DNA of 64,000 nucleotides, taken from an uncultured Alphaproteobacteria bacterium. GTDB lineage: Bacteria; Pseudomonadota; Alphaproteobacteria; Rhizobiales; Beijerinckiaceae. A program made the translations under genes and the position numbers. Below the pieces are notes generated by a model. It was not told where the DNA came from. It was given only the letters and a program-made list of their open reading frames with translations, and ran no database searches. The stretch spans positions 1 through 64,000 of the forward strand of contig CALKHP010000017.1 in the NCBI GenBank assembly GCA_937988775.1, read 5' to 3'. Below, piece by piece: positions 9,074-17,092 of the stretch; position 1 is the stretch's first letter, and every line of letters starts with the position of its first letter.

Positions 9074-10086
9074 CGGGGCCGCGCGCCACCACGCGCACTC
9101 TGTGGCCGTGGCTCATCGGCCTTGCCGGGCTCGTCGTGCTGCTGGTGCTGCCGCTCGGGCTCGCCCGCTACGGCCTCTATATCCTGAGCATGTGGGCGGT
9201 GATGACTATTGCCGCCATCGGCCTCAACCTGACGCTCGGCTATGCCGGCCAGGTCTCGCTGGCGCAGGGCGCCTTCGTCGGCATCGGCGCCTATGCCGGC
9301 GCCATCGCCACCACCAATGGCTTGCCGTTCATCGCCGGCCTCGCGCTGGCGATCGTGCTGTGTTTCGTGGTTGGCTGGCTGCTCGGCTATCCGGCGCTGC
9401 GCGTGCAGCACCATTACCTCGCCTTCATCACGCTCGCCTTCTCGACGCTGGCCTTCCTGGTGTTCCGCAACGAGGAATGGCTGACCAAGGGCATTTACGG
9501 CATTACCGACGTGCCGCGCCCGCGCATTTTCGGGCTTTCGACGGACGGGCCGCTCGCCTTCTATTATTTCTGCCTGGCGAGCCTCGGCCTCGTCTCGCTG
9601 GCGACATGGTGGCTAATCCGCTCGCCCTGGGGCCGCGCCTTCGTGGCACTGCGCGAGAACCCGGTGCGCGCGCTGTCGCTCGGCGTCGATACGCGGCGCT
9701 ATACGCTGATCGCCTTCGCGCTCGGCTCGGTGCTCGGCGGCATTGCCGGCGCACTCTATGCGCCGCTGGTCGAGTTCGTCGACCCGACGCCGTTCACGCT
9801 CACCTTGTCGTTCAACCTGCTGATGATGGTCATCGTCGGCGGTTCGGGCTTCTTCTTCGGGCCGTTCCTCGGCGCGCTGATTTCCGTGCTGCTGCCGGAA
9901 TGGCTGCGTTTCGCGCATGGCTATTACCTGATGCTCTATGCGATCTTCGTGATGGCGCTGCTCGCATGGTCGCCGACCGGCATTCTCGGCATCGTGCAGA
10001 AGCTGATCGCCGACCGGCGCACGCGCCGCGCCTCGGCGACGCGCGCCGCCGCCACGGCGACGTTCACGGCGGAGAAATCCTCATGA
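9070..10086 (+). CDS. ABC transporter permease, LivM type
   Basis: 338 residues with the LivM-family core (IAAIGLNLTLGYAGQVSLAQ, then GAFVGIGAYAGAIA) and about eight to ten membrane segments. The ATG overlaps the stop of the upstream permease (ATGA), and its own stop overlaps the next ATG (ATGA at 10083). The C-terminal tail (about 25 residues) is Arg/Ala-rich. It pairs with the LivH-type subunit. Confidence 0.88.
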   Translation: MTGPRATTRTLWPWLIGLAGLVVLLVLPLGLARYGLYILSMWAVMTIAAIGLNLTLGYAGQVSLAQGAFVGIGAYAGAIATTNGLPFIAGLALAIVLCFVVGWLLGYPALRVQHHYLAFITLAFSTLAFLVFRNEEWLTKGIYGITDVPRPRIFGLSTDGPLAFYYFCLASLGLVSLATWWLIRSPWGRAFVALRENPVRALSLGVDTRRYTLIAFALGSVLGGIAGALYAPLVEFVDPTPFTLTLSFNLLMMVIVGGSGFFFGPFLGALISVLLPEWLRFAHGYYLMLYAIFVMALLAWSPTGILGIVQKLIADRRTRRASATRAAATATFTAEKSS

Positions 10087-10826
10087 CGCGCGTGCTCGAG
10101 GTTTCCGACCTGCACAAGAGCTTCGGCGGCATCACGGCGGTCGACGGTGTGTCGTTCCATGTCGAGCAGGGCGAGATCCTCGGCATTATCGGCCCGAACG
10201 GCTGCGGGAAATCGACGCTGTTCAACTGCATCCTCGGCCAGCTCAAGCCAAGCCGGGGCGAGGTCAAGCTCGACGGCGAGGTCGTCACCGGCCTGAAGCC
10301 GCATGAGATCAACCGGCGCGGCGTCAGCCGCACCTTCCAGCTGCTGCAGGTGTTTCCGCAACTTTCGGTGCGCGAGAACCTCATCCTCGCCGGGCAGGAG
10401 CATCAGGGCGGCATGCTGAGCCGGCTCGTCGGGCCGCGCGATGCCGGGCTGGGGGATGTGGCCGAGCAGATGATCGGCTTCTTCAACCTCGGCCATCTCG
10501 CCGACGAGATGGCCGGCGGCCTGAGCTACGGCCAGCAGAAGCTGCTCGATGCCGCCATGGCCTTCATGGGCGGCCCGCGCCTCGTGCTGCTCGACGAGCC
10601 GGCCGGCGGCGTCAACCTGACCATGCTCGCCGATCTCAAGCAGCGCCTCGCCGCCATCAATGCCGAGCAGGGCGCGACTTTCGTGGTCATCGAGCACAAC
10701 ATGGATTTCGTGATGAGCCTGTGCACGCGCGTGCTGGTGCTGGCCGAGGGTCGCGTGCTGGCCGAGGGCACGCCGGCCGAGGTGCGCGCCGATGCAAACG
10801 TCATCGCCGCCTATCTCGGGCATTGA
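10083..10826 (+). CDS. ABC transporter ATP-binding protein, LivG type
   Basis: 247 residues with Walker A GPNGCGKST (near residue 38), Q-loop FQLLQVFPQLSVREN, signature LSYGQQKLLD and Walker B LVLLDEPAGGVN, followed by the switch histidine in VIEHNMD. LSYGQ with the long insert after the Q-loop is typical of LivG. Starts inside the stop of the permease gene. Powers the importer from the cytoplasmic face together with the LivF-type ATPase. Confidence 0.9.
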   Translation: MTRVLEVSDLHKSFGGITAVDGVSFHVEQGEILGIIGPNGCGKSTLFNCILGQLKPSRGEVKLDGEVVTGLKPHEINRRGVSRTFQLLQVFPQLSVRENLILAGQEHQGGMLSRLVGPRDAGLGDVAEQMIGFFNLGHLADEMAGGLSYGQQKLLDAAMAFMGGPRLVLLDEPAGGVNLTMLADLKQRLAAINAEQGATFVVIEHNMDFVMSLCTRVLVLAEGRVLAEGTPAEVRADANVIAAYLGH

Positions 10827-10836
10827 GGAGGCGACG

Positions 10837-11574
10837 ATGAGCGACACCATCCTCGAGATCGAGAACGCCGTCGGCGGCTACGGCAAGATGACGATCCTCA
10901 ACGGCACCAGCTTTGCCGTGCGCCAGGGCGCGATCACCACGGTGATCGGCCCGAACGGCGCCGGCAAGTCGACGGTGTTCAAGGCAATTTTCGGCCTGTT
11001 GAAGCTGCGCGAGGGTCGCATCCTGTTCGCCGGGCGCGACGTCACCGGCTGGAGCCAGCGCCAGTTGATCGAGGCCGGCATGTGCTACGTGCCGCAGGGC
11101 CGCAACATCTTTCCCGAACTCTCGGTGCGCCATAATATCGAGCTTGGCGCGGTCGCGGCCGGGCGCAGCATCACCGATATGCCGGCGCGCATCGAGCGCG
11201 CCCTCGACCGTTTCCCGGCCTTGCGCGCCAAGGCGACGCGGCAGGCCTCGACGCTGTCGGGCGGCGAGCAGAAGCAGCTCGAAATCGTGCGCGGCCTGCT
11301 GCTCGACCCCAAGCTGGTGCTGATCGACGAGCCCTCGATCGGCCTGTCGCCGCTTCTCGTGCAGGAGACCTTCGCCATCCTGAAGGAGTTGCGTGCGAAA
11401 GGCGTCACCGTGCTGATGATCGAGCAGAATGCCCGCTCGGCGCTGGAGATTTCCGATTACGGCATCGTGCTGGAGCTCGGCCAGACCCGCATGGTCGATA
11501 CCGCGGCGCGCATCCTGGCCGACCCGCGCATCGGCCAGCTCTTCCTCGGCGGCGCGCTGGAACCGGCGTCCTGA
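10837..11574 (+). CDS. ABC transporter ATP-binding protein, LivF type
   Basis: 245 residues with Walker A GPNGAGKST, signature LSGGEQKQLEI and Walker B LVLIDEPSIGLSP. The LivF hallmark YVPQGRNIFPELSV is present. The ATG at 10837 follows GAGGAGG at good spacing, 10 bp after the LivG stop. Completes a five-gene ABC importer (6967-11574). Confidence 0.9.
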   Translation: MSDTILEIENAVGGYGKMTILNGTSFAVRQGAITTVIGPNGAGKSTVFKAIFGLLKLREGRILFAGRDVTGWSQRQLIEAGMCYVPQGRNIFPELSVRHNIELGAVAAGRSITDMPARIERALDRFPALRAKATRQASTLSGGEQKQLEIVRGLLLDPKLVLIDEPSIGLSPLLVQETFAILKELRAKGVTVLMIEQNARSALEISDYGIVLELGQTRMVDTAARILADPRIGQLFLGGALEPAS

Positions 11575-11596
11575 CCACCCCAACCGGAGGTGCCTG

Positions 11597-13480
11597 ATGT
11601 TCTCGACCTCGATCGCCACCGTCTCGCTCAGCGGCACGCTGGAGGAAAAGCTGCAGGCGATCGCCGCCGCCGGTTTCTCGGGCGTGGAGATTTTCGAGAA
11701 CGACTTCCTCGCCTATCCCGGCACGCCGCGCGAAGTGCGGCGCATGGCCGGCGATCTCGGGCTCGATATCGTGTGCTACCAGCCGTTCCGCGATTTCGAG
11801 GGGCTGCCGGAACCGCAACGCGCGCGCGCTCTCGAACGTGCCCGGCGCAAGTTCGGCCTGATGCAGGAGCTTGGCACCGATCTGCTGCTGGTGTGCTCGA
11901 GCGTGTCGCCGCTGGCGCAAGGCGGCATCGTGCGTGCCGCCGATGATTTGCGCGCCCTTGGCGACATCGCGGCCGGCATGGGGCTGCGCGTCGGTTTCGA
12001 AGCGCTCGCCTGGGGCCGGCATATCAGCGATTACCGCGACGCCTGGGAGGTGGTGCGCCGCGCCGATCACCCGGCCATCGGCCTGATCCTCGACAGTTTC
12101 CACACGCTGGCGCGCGCCCTACCGGTCGAGCCGATCGCCGCCATCCCCGGCGAGCGCATCTTCCTGGTGCAACTGTCCGATGCGCCGAAACTCTCGCTCG
12201 ATATCCTGTCCTGGAGCCGGCATTTCCGCTGCTTCCCCGGCCAGGGCGGGCTCGACCTCGCCGCCTTCACGCAAGCGGTCGCCGCCACCGGCTATGACGG
12301 GCCGCTCTCGCTCGAGATCTTCAACGACCAGTTCCGCGCGGGCTCGGCCGGGCGCGTCGCAACCGACGGGTTGCGCTCGCTGATCCAGCTTGCCGACCAT
12401 GTCGCGCCAAGCCTTTATCCGGTGCCGGAGACGATCGACCGGCTGCCGCCGGCGACGCCGTGCCATGGCCTCGCCTTCATCGAGTTCGCGGTCGACGAGG
12501 CCACCGCCGGTGCGCTGCGGCGCCTGTTTGCCGGCATGGGCTTCGTCAAGACCGGCCAGCATCGCAGCAAGGCTGTCGAGCGCTGGATGCAGGGTGAGAT
12601 CAACCTGATCGTCAATACCGAGGGCAAGGGTTTTGCCCATGCCCATTCGATTACGCACGGGCCGGGCGTGTGCGCCATCGGCCTGAATGTCGAGAATGCC
12701 GCCACCGCGATGGCACGCGCCGAGCGGCTCAAGGCGCAGAGCTTCCATCAGCCCGTCGGGCCGGGGGAACTCGATATTCCCGCCATTCGCGGCGTCGGCG
12801 GCAGCCTGATCTATTTCGTCGAGCCGGCGGGCCGGGCCGGCGCGGTCTGGCAGCATGATTTCGTGGCCGTCGCGGGCGATCCGCCGGCGACCAACCTGAC
12901 CCGGATCGACCATATCGCGCAGTCGATGCATTACGACGAGATGCTGTCCTGGCTGCTGTTCTACACCGCTATCTTCGATTTCGAGCGCCATGGCTGGCAG
13001 GATATCGCCGATCCCGGCGGCCTGATCCAGAGCCAGGCGGTCGAGGCGGCCGACGGCGGCACGCGCTTCGTGCTCAACGCCTCGATGGCCGCGCGCACCC
13101 TGTCGGCGCGCTTCCTGTCGGAGTTCTTCGGTTCCGGCGTGCAGCACATGGCGTTTGCCTGCAACGACATCTTCGCCACCGTGGCGGCAATGCGCGCCGC
13201 CGGCGTCGGCCTGCTCGATGTCCCAGACAATTATTACGACGATCTCGCCGCGCGTTATGATTTCGCGCCCGGCCTGCTGGCGCGGCTGCGCGACAACCGC
13301 ATCCTGTACGACCGCGACGGCGAGGCGGAATTCTTCCAGGTCTTCACCCATGTCTTCGCCGAGCGCTTCTTCTTCGAGATCGTCGAGCGGCGTGGCTATG
13401 GCGGCTATGGCGCGGTCAACGCCGCCATCCGGCTGATGGCGCAGGCGCGCGAGGTGCGGCCGGTCGAGATCCCGCGCTGA
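11597..13480 (+). CDS. quiC: 3-dehydroshikimate dehydratase fused to a 4-hydroxyphenylpyruvate dioxygenase-like domain
   Basis: 627 residues. Residues 1 to about 285 form a sugar-isomerase-like TIM barrel with E135 (VGFEALAWG), D166 (LILDSFHTL), Q192 (LVQLSDAP) and E240 (SLEIFND), which sit where QuiC1-type barrels hold their divalent metal. About 290-627 is a pair of VOC domains like HPPD (LTRIDHIAQSMHYDEML; FGSGVQHMAFACNDIF; FFEIVERRGYGGYG). The size and two-part build match Pseudomonas QuiC1 and corynebacterial QsuB. The reaction is 3-dehydroshikimate to protocatechuate plus water. GGAGG at 11586-11590 fixes the start. Last gene of the cluster; no pcaGH lies in the window, so ring cleavage is encoded elsewhere. 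Confidence 0.9.
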   Translation: MFSTSIATVSLSGTLEEKLQAIAAAGFSGVEIFENDFLAYPGTPREVRRMAGDLGLDIVCYQPFRDFEGLPEPQRARALERARRKFGLMQELGTDLLLVCSSVSPLAQGGIVRAADDLRALGDIAAGMGLRVGFEALAWGRHISDYRDAWEVVRRADHPAIGLILDSFHTLARALPVEPIAAIPGERIFLVQLSDAPKLSLDILSWSRHFRCFPGQGGLDLAAFTQAVAATGYDGPLSLEIFNDQFRAGSAGRVATDGLRSLIQLADHVAPSLYPVPETIDRLPPATPCHGLAFIEFAVDEATAGALRRLFAGMGFVKTGQHRSKAVERWMQGEINLIVNTEGKGFAHAHSITHGPGVCAIGLNVENAATAMARAERLKAQSFHQPVGPGELDIPAIRGVGGSLIYFVEPAGRAGAVWQHDFVAVAGDPPATNLTRIDHIAQSMHYDEMLSWLLFYTAIFDFERHGWQDIADPGGLIQSQAVEAADGGTRFVLNASMAARTLSARFLSEFFGSGVQHMAFACNDIFATVAAMRAAGVGLLDVPDNYYDDLAARYDFAPGLLARLRDNRILYDRDGEAEFFQVFTHVFAERFFFEIVERRGYGGYGAVNAAIRLMAQAREVRPVEIPR

Positions 13481-13507
13481 GGGTGGAATCCACCAATCTC
13501 CACACCA

Positions 13508-13598
13508 GTGTCATTCCCGCGCAGGCGGGAATCCAGAGGCCAAAGGCGCATGCGACTCCTGGATTCCCGATCGCGCTGACGCGCGTCGGGAATGACAC
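13508..13598. repeat. Dispersed inverted repeat (GTGTCATTCCCG family)
   Basis: A 91-bp element between convergent quiC and the epimerase gene. It begins GTGTCATTCCCG and ends CGGGAATGACAC, with further pairing between AATCCAG and CTGGATT inside. This palindromic element type is widespread in alphaproteobacterial gaps. It could end transcription from both sides. Confidence 0.7.
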
Positions 13599-13627
13599 TT
13601 TCGACAATGACGGCCAGGTCTCGCCCC

Positions 13628-14608
13628 TCACCCCCACAGCGCCACATCCGGCGCATGCACGAGGCTGCCGTCATAGGCGAGGCCGGGCGCGCGGTCGGTG
13701 GCGAGCAGCAGCGGACCGTCGAGATCGACGAAGGCGGCGCCCGGCGTCAGCAGCGTGGCAGGCGCCATGGCGAGCGAAGTGCCGACCATGCAGCCGACCA
13801 TGATCGCCAGCCCGCGCGCCCGCGCTTCGGCGGCGAGTTGCAGCGCCTCGGTCAATCCGCCGGCCTTGTCGAGCTTGATGTTGATGGCGCCATATTTCGC
13901 TGAGAGCGCATCGAGCCCGGCGCGGTCGTGCAGGCTTTCGTCGGCGCAGATCAGGATCGGGCTTTTCACGCCTTCGAGCACCGCATCGGCGCCGGCCGGC
14001 AGCGGCTGCTCGATCAGCAGCACGCCGGCCCTGTCGCAGGCCGCGAGATTGGTGAGAAGCGTCGTCTCGCGCCAGGCCTCATTGGCATCGACGACGAGGC
14101 GCGCGTCGGGTGCGGCCTCGCGCACGGCGGCGATCCGTTCGGCATCGCCCTCGCCGCCGAGCTTGACCTTGAGCAGCGGGCGCAAGGCAGCCGCGCGCGC
14201 TGCCTGGTGCATGCTGTCAGGGCTGCCGAGGCTGAGCGTGAAGCAGGTCGTGACGGGGGCGGGCGCCGCGAGCCCCGCGATCTCCCAGGCGCGGCGGCCG
14301 TTCCGCTTGGCCTCGAAATCCCACAAGGCGCAGTCGAGCGCGTTGCGCGCCGCACCCGCCGCCATGCGCGCCAGCAGCGCCTCGCGGCCGACACCGTCGC
14401 CGATCAACGGCGCCTGCTCGCGGATGAAATCGGCGACGCCCTCGACCGTCTCGCCATAGCGGGCATAGGGCACGCATTCGCCGCGCCCGCTCGTTTCGCC
14501 ATCACTGACGGTCGCGGTCACCACCACGGCCTCGGTGCGGCTGCCGCGCGAAATGGTGAAGCTGCCGGCGATCGGCCAGCGTTCGATGGCGACATCAAGA
14601 CGACGCAT
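13628..14608 (-). CDS. dgcA: L-Ala-D/L-Glu (dipeptide) epimerase, enolase superfamily
   Basis: 326 residues. The enolase-superfamily residues are in order: the KVKLGG lysine pair, metal ligands in VDANEAW, EQPLP and ADES, and the second catalytic lysine in IKLDKAGG. This pattern is that of muconate-lactonizing-type dipeptide epimerases (YcjG/DgcA), which act on murein-derived L-Ala-D-Glu in peptidoglycan recycling. TSLAMAPA near the end is typical of the group. Stand-alone gene; a 240-bp gap separates it from the divergent efflux gene. Confidence 0.85.
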   Translation of the reverse strand: MRRLDVAIERWPIAGSFTISRGSRTEAVVVTATVSDGETSGRGECVPYARYGETVEGVADFIREQAPLIGDGVGREALLARMAAGAARNALDCALWDFEAKRNGRRAWEIAGLAAPAPVTTCFTLSLGSPDSMHQAARAAALRPLLKVKLGGEGDAERIAAVREAAPDARLVVDANEAWRETTLLTNLAACDRAGVLLIEQPLPAGADAVLEGVKSPILICADESLHDRAGLDALSAKYGAINIKLDKAGGLTEALQLAAEARARGLAIMVGCMVGTSLAMAPATLLTPGAAFVDLDGPLLLATDRAPGLAYDGSLVHAPDVALWG

Positions 14609-14685
14609 GGTTCAGGCTTCCCCCTCGATTGCCGCGCGGCTCCGGCACCATGGAACAGCCGGGGCTTGCGGCCAATGCATAGCGC

Positions 14686-14718
14686 CCGTCATCGCCACGC
14701 GACATGGGACGATGACGG
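14686..14718. promoter_or_regulatory. Inverted repeat in the dgcA/efflux-gene divergent region
   Basis: CCGTCATCG (14686-14694) and CGATGACGG (14710-14718) are perfect 9-bp arms separated by 15 bp. They lie between two divergent starts and could be an operator or hairpin; no regulator is adjacent. Confidence 0.35.
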
Positions 14719-14848
14719 CCATCCGCGCCGCCATGTGTCGCGCGGCACACCGGGACGGGTTGCCAGCACGGCGCGCTTCCCGCAAAAAAGCAGCGCTCTG
14801 CGGTCAGCGAGCGCGAATTGCGCCCGGCCGCCCCCAACAGGATCAGCC

Positions 14849-16087
14849 ATGTCACCCTCCGAGGCCGCCCCACAGCGCGCGCCCCATCGCGGAATCGGCT
14901 TCACCGAATTCGTTGCCCTGATGGCGGCGCTGATGGCGGTGAACGCGCTCGCCGTCGATTCCATGCTGCCCGCCCTGCCGCAGATCGCCGCCGATCTCGG
15001 CATCGTGCACGAGAACGACCAGCAATGGATCGTCACCGCCTATCTGCTCGGGCTCGGCGCCTGCCAGATCGTGTACGGCCCCCTCGCCGACCGCTACGGC
15101 CGCAAGCCGACGCTGCTGTTCGGCCTCGCCATCTATTTCGCGTTCAGCGTGCTGGCGGTGTTCGCGACCTCGTTCACGCTGATGATGGTGGCGCGGGTGT
15201 TCCAGGGCGTCGGCTCGGCCGCAGCCCGCGTGCTGGTGGTGGCGATCGTGCGCGATTGCTATGAGGGGCGGCGCATGGCGCGGGTGATGTCGCTGGCGCT
15301 GATCGTGTTCCTCGCCGTGCCGATCCTGGCGCCGAGCCTCGGCCAGGCCGTCATGCTGGCCGGCTCGTGGCACTGGATCTTCGTCGTGCTCGCCGGCCTT
15401 TCCGGCGTGGTGTTCCTGTGGGTGATGCTGCGACTGCCGGAGACGCTGCACCCGGAGGATCGCCTGCCGCTCGCCTTCGGCCGCGTCGGCCAGGCGTTCC
15501 GCATCGTGCTGACCAACCGCTTCGCCGTCGGCTACATGCTGGCGATGACCTGTGTGATGGGCGCGCTGTTCGGCTTCATCAACTCGGCGCAGCAGGTGTT
15601 CGTCGAGGCGCTCGGCGCGGGTATTTATTTCCCGCTGCTGTTTGCCGGCATCGCGCTCGCCATCGCGCTCGCCTCCTTCACCAATTCGCGCATCGTCGAG
15701 CGCTTCGGCATGCGGCTGGTGTCACACAGCGCGATCATCGGCTTCACGCTGTCGGCCGCGCTCAATGCCGGCCTTGCGCTCACCGGGCACCTGAGCCTCG
15801 CCGCCTTCGCGCTGCTGCAGGCGGTGACGATGTTCTGCTTCGGCCTGACGGGGCCGAATTTCGGCGCCATGGCGATGGAGCCGGTCGGCCATGTCGCCGG
15901 CACCGCCTCCTCGGTGCAGGGTTTCGTCACCACGCTCGGCGGCGCGCTGCTCGGCTTCATGATCGGCCAGCAGTTCGACGGCACCGCCGCACCGATGCTG
16001 CTCGGTTTCGCGGCCTTCGGCGCCGGCGCGATCCTGATCGTGCTCGTCACCGAGGGGCGGCTGTTCAAGGCGCATCACGCGCATTGA
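14849..16087 (+). CDS. MFS drug-resistance efflux protein, Bcr/CflA family
   Basis: 412 residues, about 12 membrane segments. The Bcr/CflA opening (AVDSMLPALPQIAADLG), motif A (YGPLADRYGRKPTLLFGL) and the antiporter motif region (RVFQGVGSAAARVLVVAIVR) are clear. Predicted proton-driven export of small drugs such as chloramphenicol-type compounds; the substrate is not shown. The ATG at 14849 is chosen because the conserved N-terminus follows it; the ribosome site (CAGGA) is weak. Its last 23 bp overlap the convergent lysR gene. Confidence 0.82.
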   Translation: MSPSEAAPQRAPHRGIGFTEFVALMAALMAVNALAVDSMLPALPQIAADLGIVHENDQQWIVTAYLLGLGACQIVYGPLADRYGRKPTLLFGLAIYFAFSVLAVFATSFTLMMVARVFQGVGSAAARVLVVAIVRDCYEGRRMARVMSLALIVFLAVPILAPSLGQAVMLAGSWHWIFVVLAGLSGVVFLWVMLRLPETLHPEDRLPLAFGRVGQAFRIVLTNRFAVGYMLAMTCVMGALFGFINSAQQVFVEALGAGIYFPLLFAGIALAIALASFTNSRIVERFGMRLVSHSAIIGFTLSAALNAGLALTGHLSLAAFALLQAVTMFCFGLTGPNFGAMAMEPVGHVAGTASSVQGFVTTLGGALLGFMIGQQFDGTAAPMLLGFAAFGAGAILIVLVTEGRLFKAHHAH

Positions 16088-16964
16088 GGAAGATGTCGCG
16101 ATCGGCCTGGATCGAGCTGACGAGATGGTCGTGCACCGCCTTGATGCGGCCGAGGCCGCGCACATCCTCATGCACGACGATCCAGTAGCTGCGCCGCGCG
16201 CTGCGCTCGGGCAGCACGCGCACCAGGTCGCCGGCCATGCGCGCGATGTAATCATGCACCACGGCGAGGCCGATGCCGCTGCGCACCGCCTCGAGCTGGC
16301 CGACGGCGCTGGCTGATTCGAAGCGGGTCGGCGCGCCCTCGTATAGATCGCGCACGTAATCGAGCGCCGAGGAAAACGCATATTCCTCGACATAGCCGAC
16401 GAGCCGGTGCCGCAGCAATCCGGCCTGGTCGCGCGGCGCCGGATTGGCCGCGAGATAGGCGGCGCTGCCATAGATGCCGAGCGAATAATCGGTCAGCTTG
16501 CGCGCCACGAGCCGGCCGGCCTCCGGCTTCTCCAGCACCACGACGATATCGACCTCGCGGCGTGCCAGCGGCGTCACCAGCGGCATCGGCACGAGCTGGA
16601 TGGTGATCTCGGGGAAGCGCGCGAGGAAATCGCGAAAGCAGCGCGCGAGATAGAAGGTCGACAGCCCGTCCGGCGCGCCGATCCTGACCGGGCCGGTCAG
16701 CGTCACGTCGCGCGCCGAGAGGTCGGCCTCGCTTTGCAGCAATTCGCTTTCCATGCGCTCGGCGCTGGCGAGGAAGCGGCGGCCGGCCTCGGTCAGCGCC
16801 GCGCCGGTGGTGCGGCGCTCGAACAGGCGCATGCCGAGGCTCGCTTCCAGCGCGCCGATGCGCCGGCTGACCGTGGCATGGTCGATGCGCAATTGCCGCG
16901 CGGCGGCGACGAATTGCCCGTTGCGTGCCACGGCGAGGAAAATCCGGATATTATCCCAGTCCAT
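16065..16964 (-). CDS. LysR family regulator, divergent from the valine-degradation operon
   Basis: 299 residues from the ATG at 16964. The longer reading from 17006 adds 14 residues unlike LysR starts, whereas MDWDNIRIFLAVARNGQFVA is a typical start. Helix-turn-helix AARQLRIDHATVSRRIGALE at about 20-40; effector domain from about 90. The C-terminal part matches the group with GYVEEYAFSSALDYV. It is divergent from mmsA with a 128-bp gap, so it probably controls mmsA and the genes behind it (inference). Its 3' end overlaps the convergent efflux gene by 23 bp. Confidence 0.83.
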   Translation of the reverse strand: MDWDNIRIFLAVARNGQFVAAARQLRIDHATVSRRIGALEASLGMRLFERRTTGAALTEAGRRFLASAERMESELLQSEADLSARDVTLTGPVRIGAPDGLSTFYLARCFRDFLARFPEITIQLVPMPLVTPLARREVDIVVVLEKPEAGRLVARKLTDYSLGIYGSAAYLAANPAPRDQAGLLRHRLVGYVEEYAFSSALDYVRDLYEGAPTRFESASAVGQLEAVRSGIGLAVVHDYIARMAGDLVRVLPERSARRSYWIVVHEDVRGLGRIKAVHDHLVSSIQADRDIFLNARDAP

Positions 16965-17092
16965 CGGAGTGCTTTCGCTTGGGCCTCTATATGAAAAAAT
17001 GCACAACCAATGCGCATTCTATCGCGTTGCTGTGCAAAAAATAAAGCGCGATAGTCGCAGGCAATATCCTTGGGAAACAATTGGAGGCAACG
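16965..17092. promoter_or_regulatory. Divergent lysR/mmsA control region
   Basis: An A+T-rich gap containing TGCACA (17000-17005) and TGTGCA (17031-17036) as an inverted pair, and the 8-bp palindrome ATGCGCAT (17010-17017) between them. This is a plausible LysR binding region. GGAGG at 17083-17087 serves mmsA. Confidence 0.4.
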
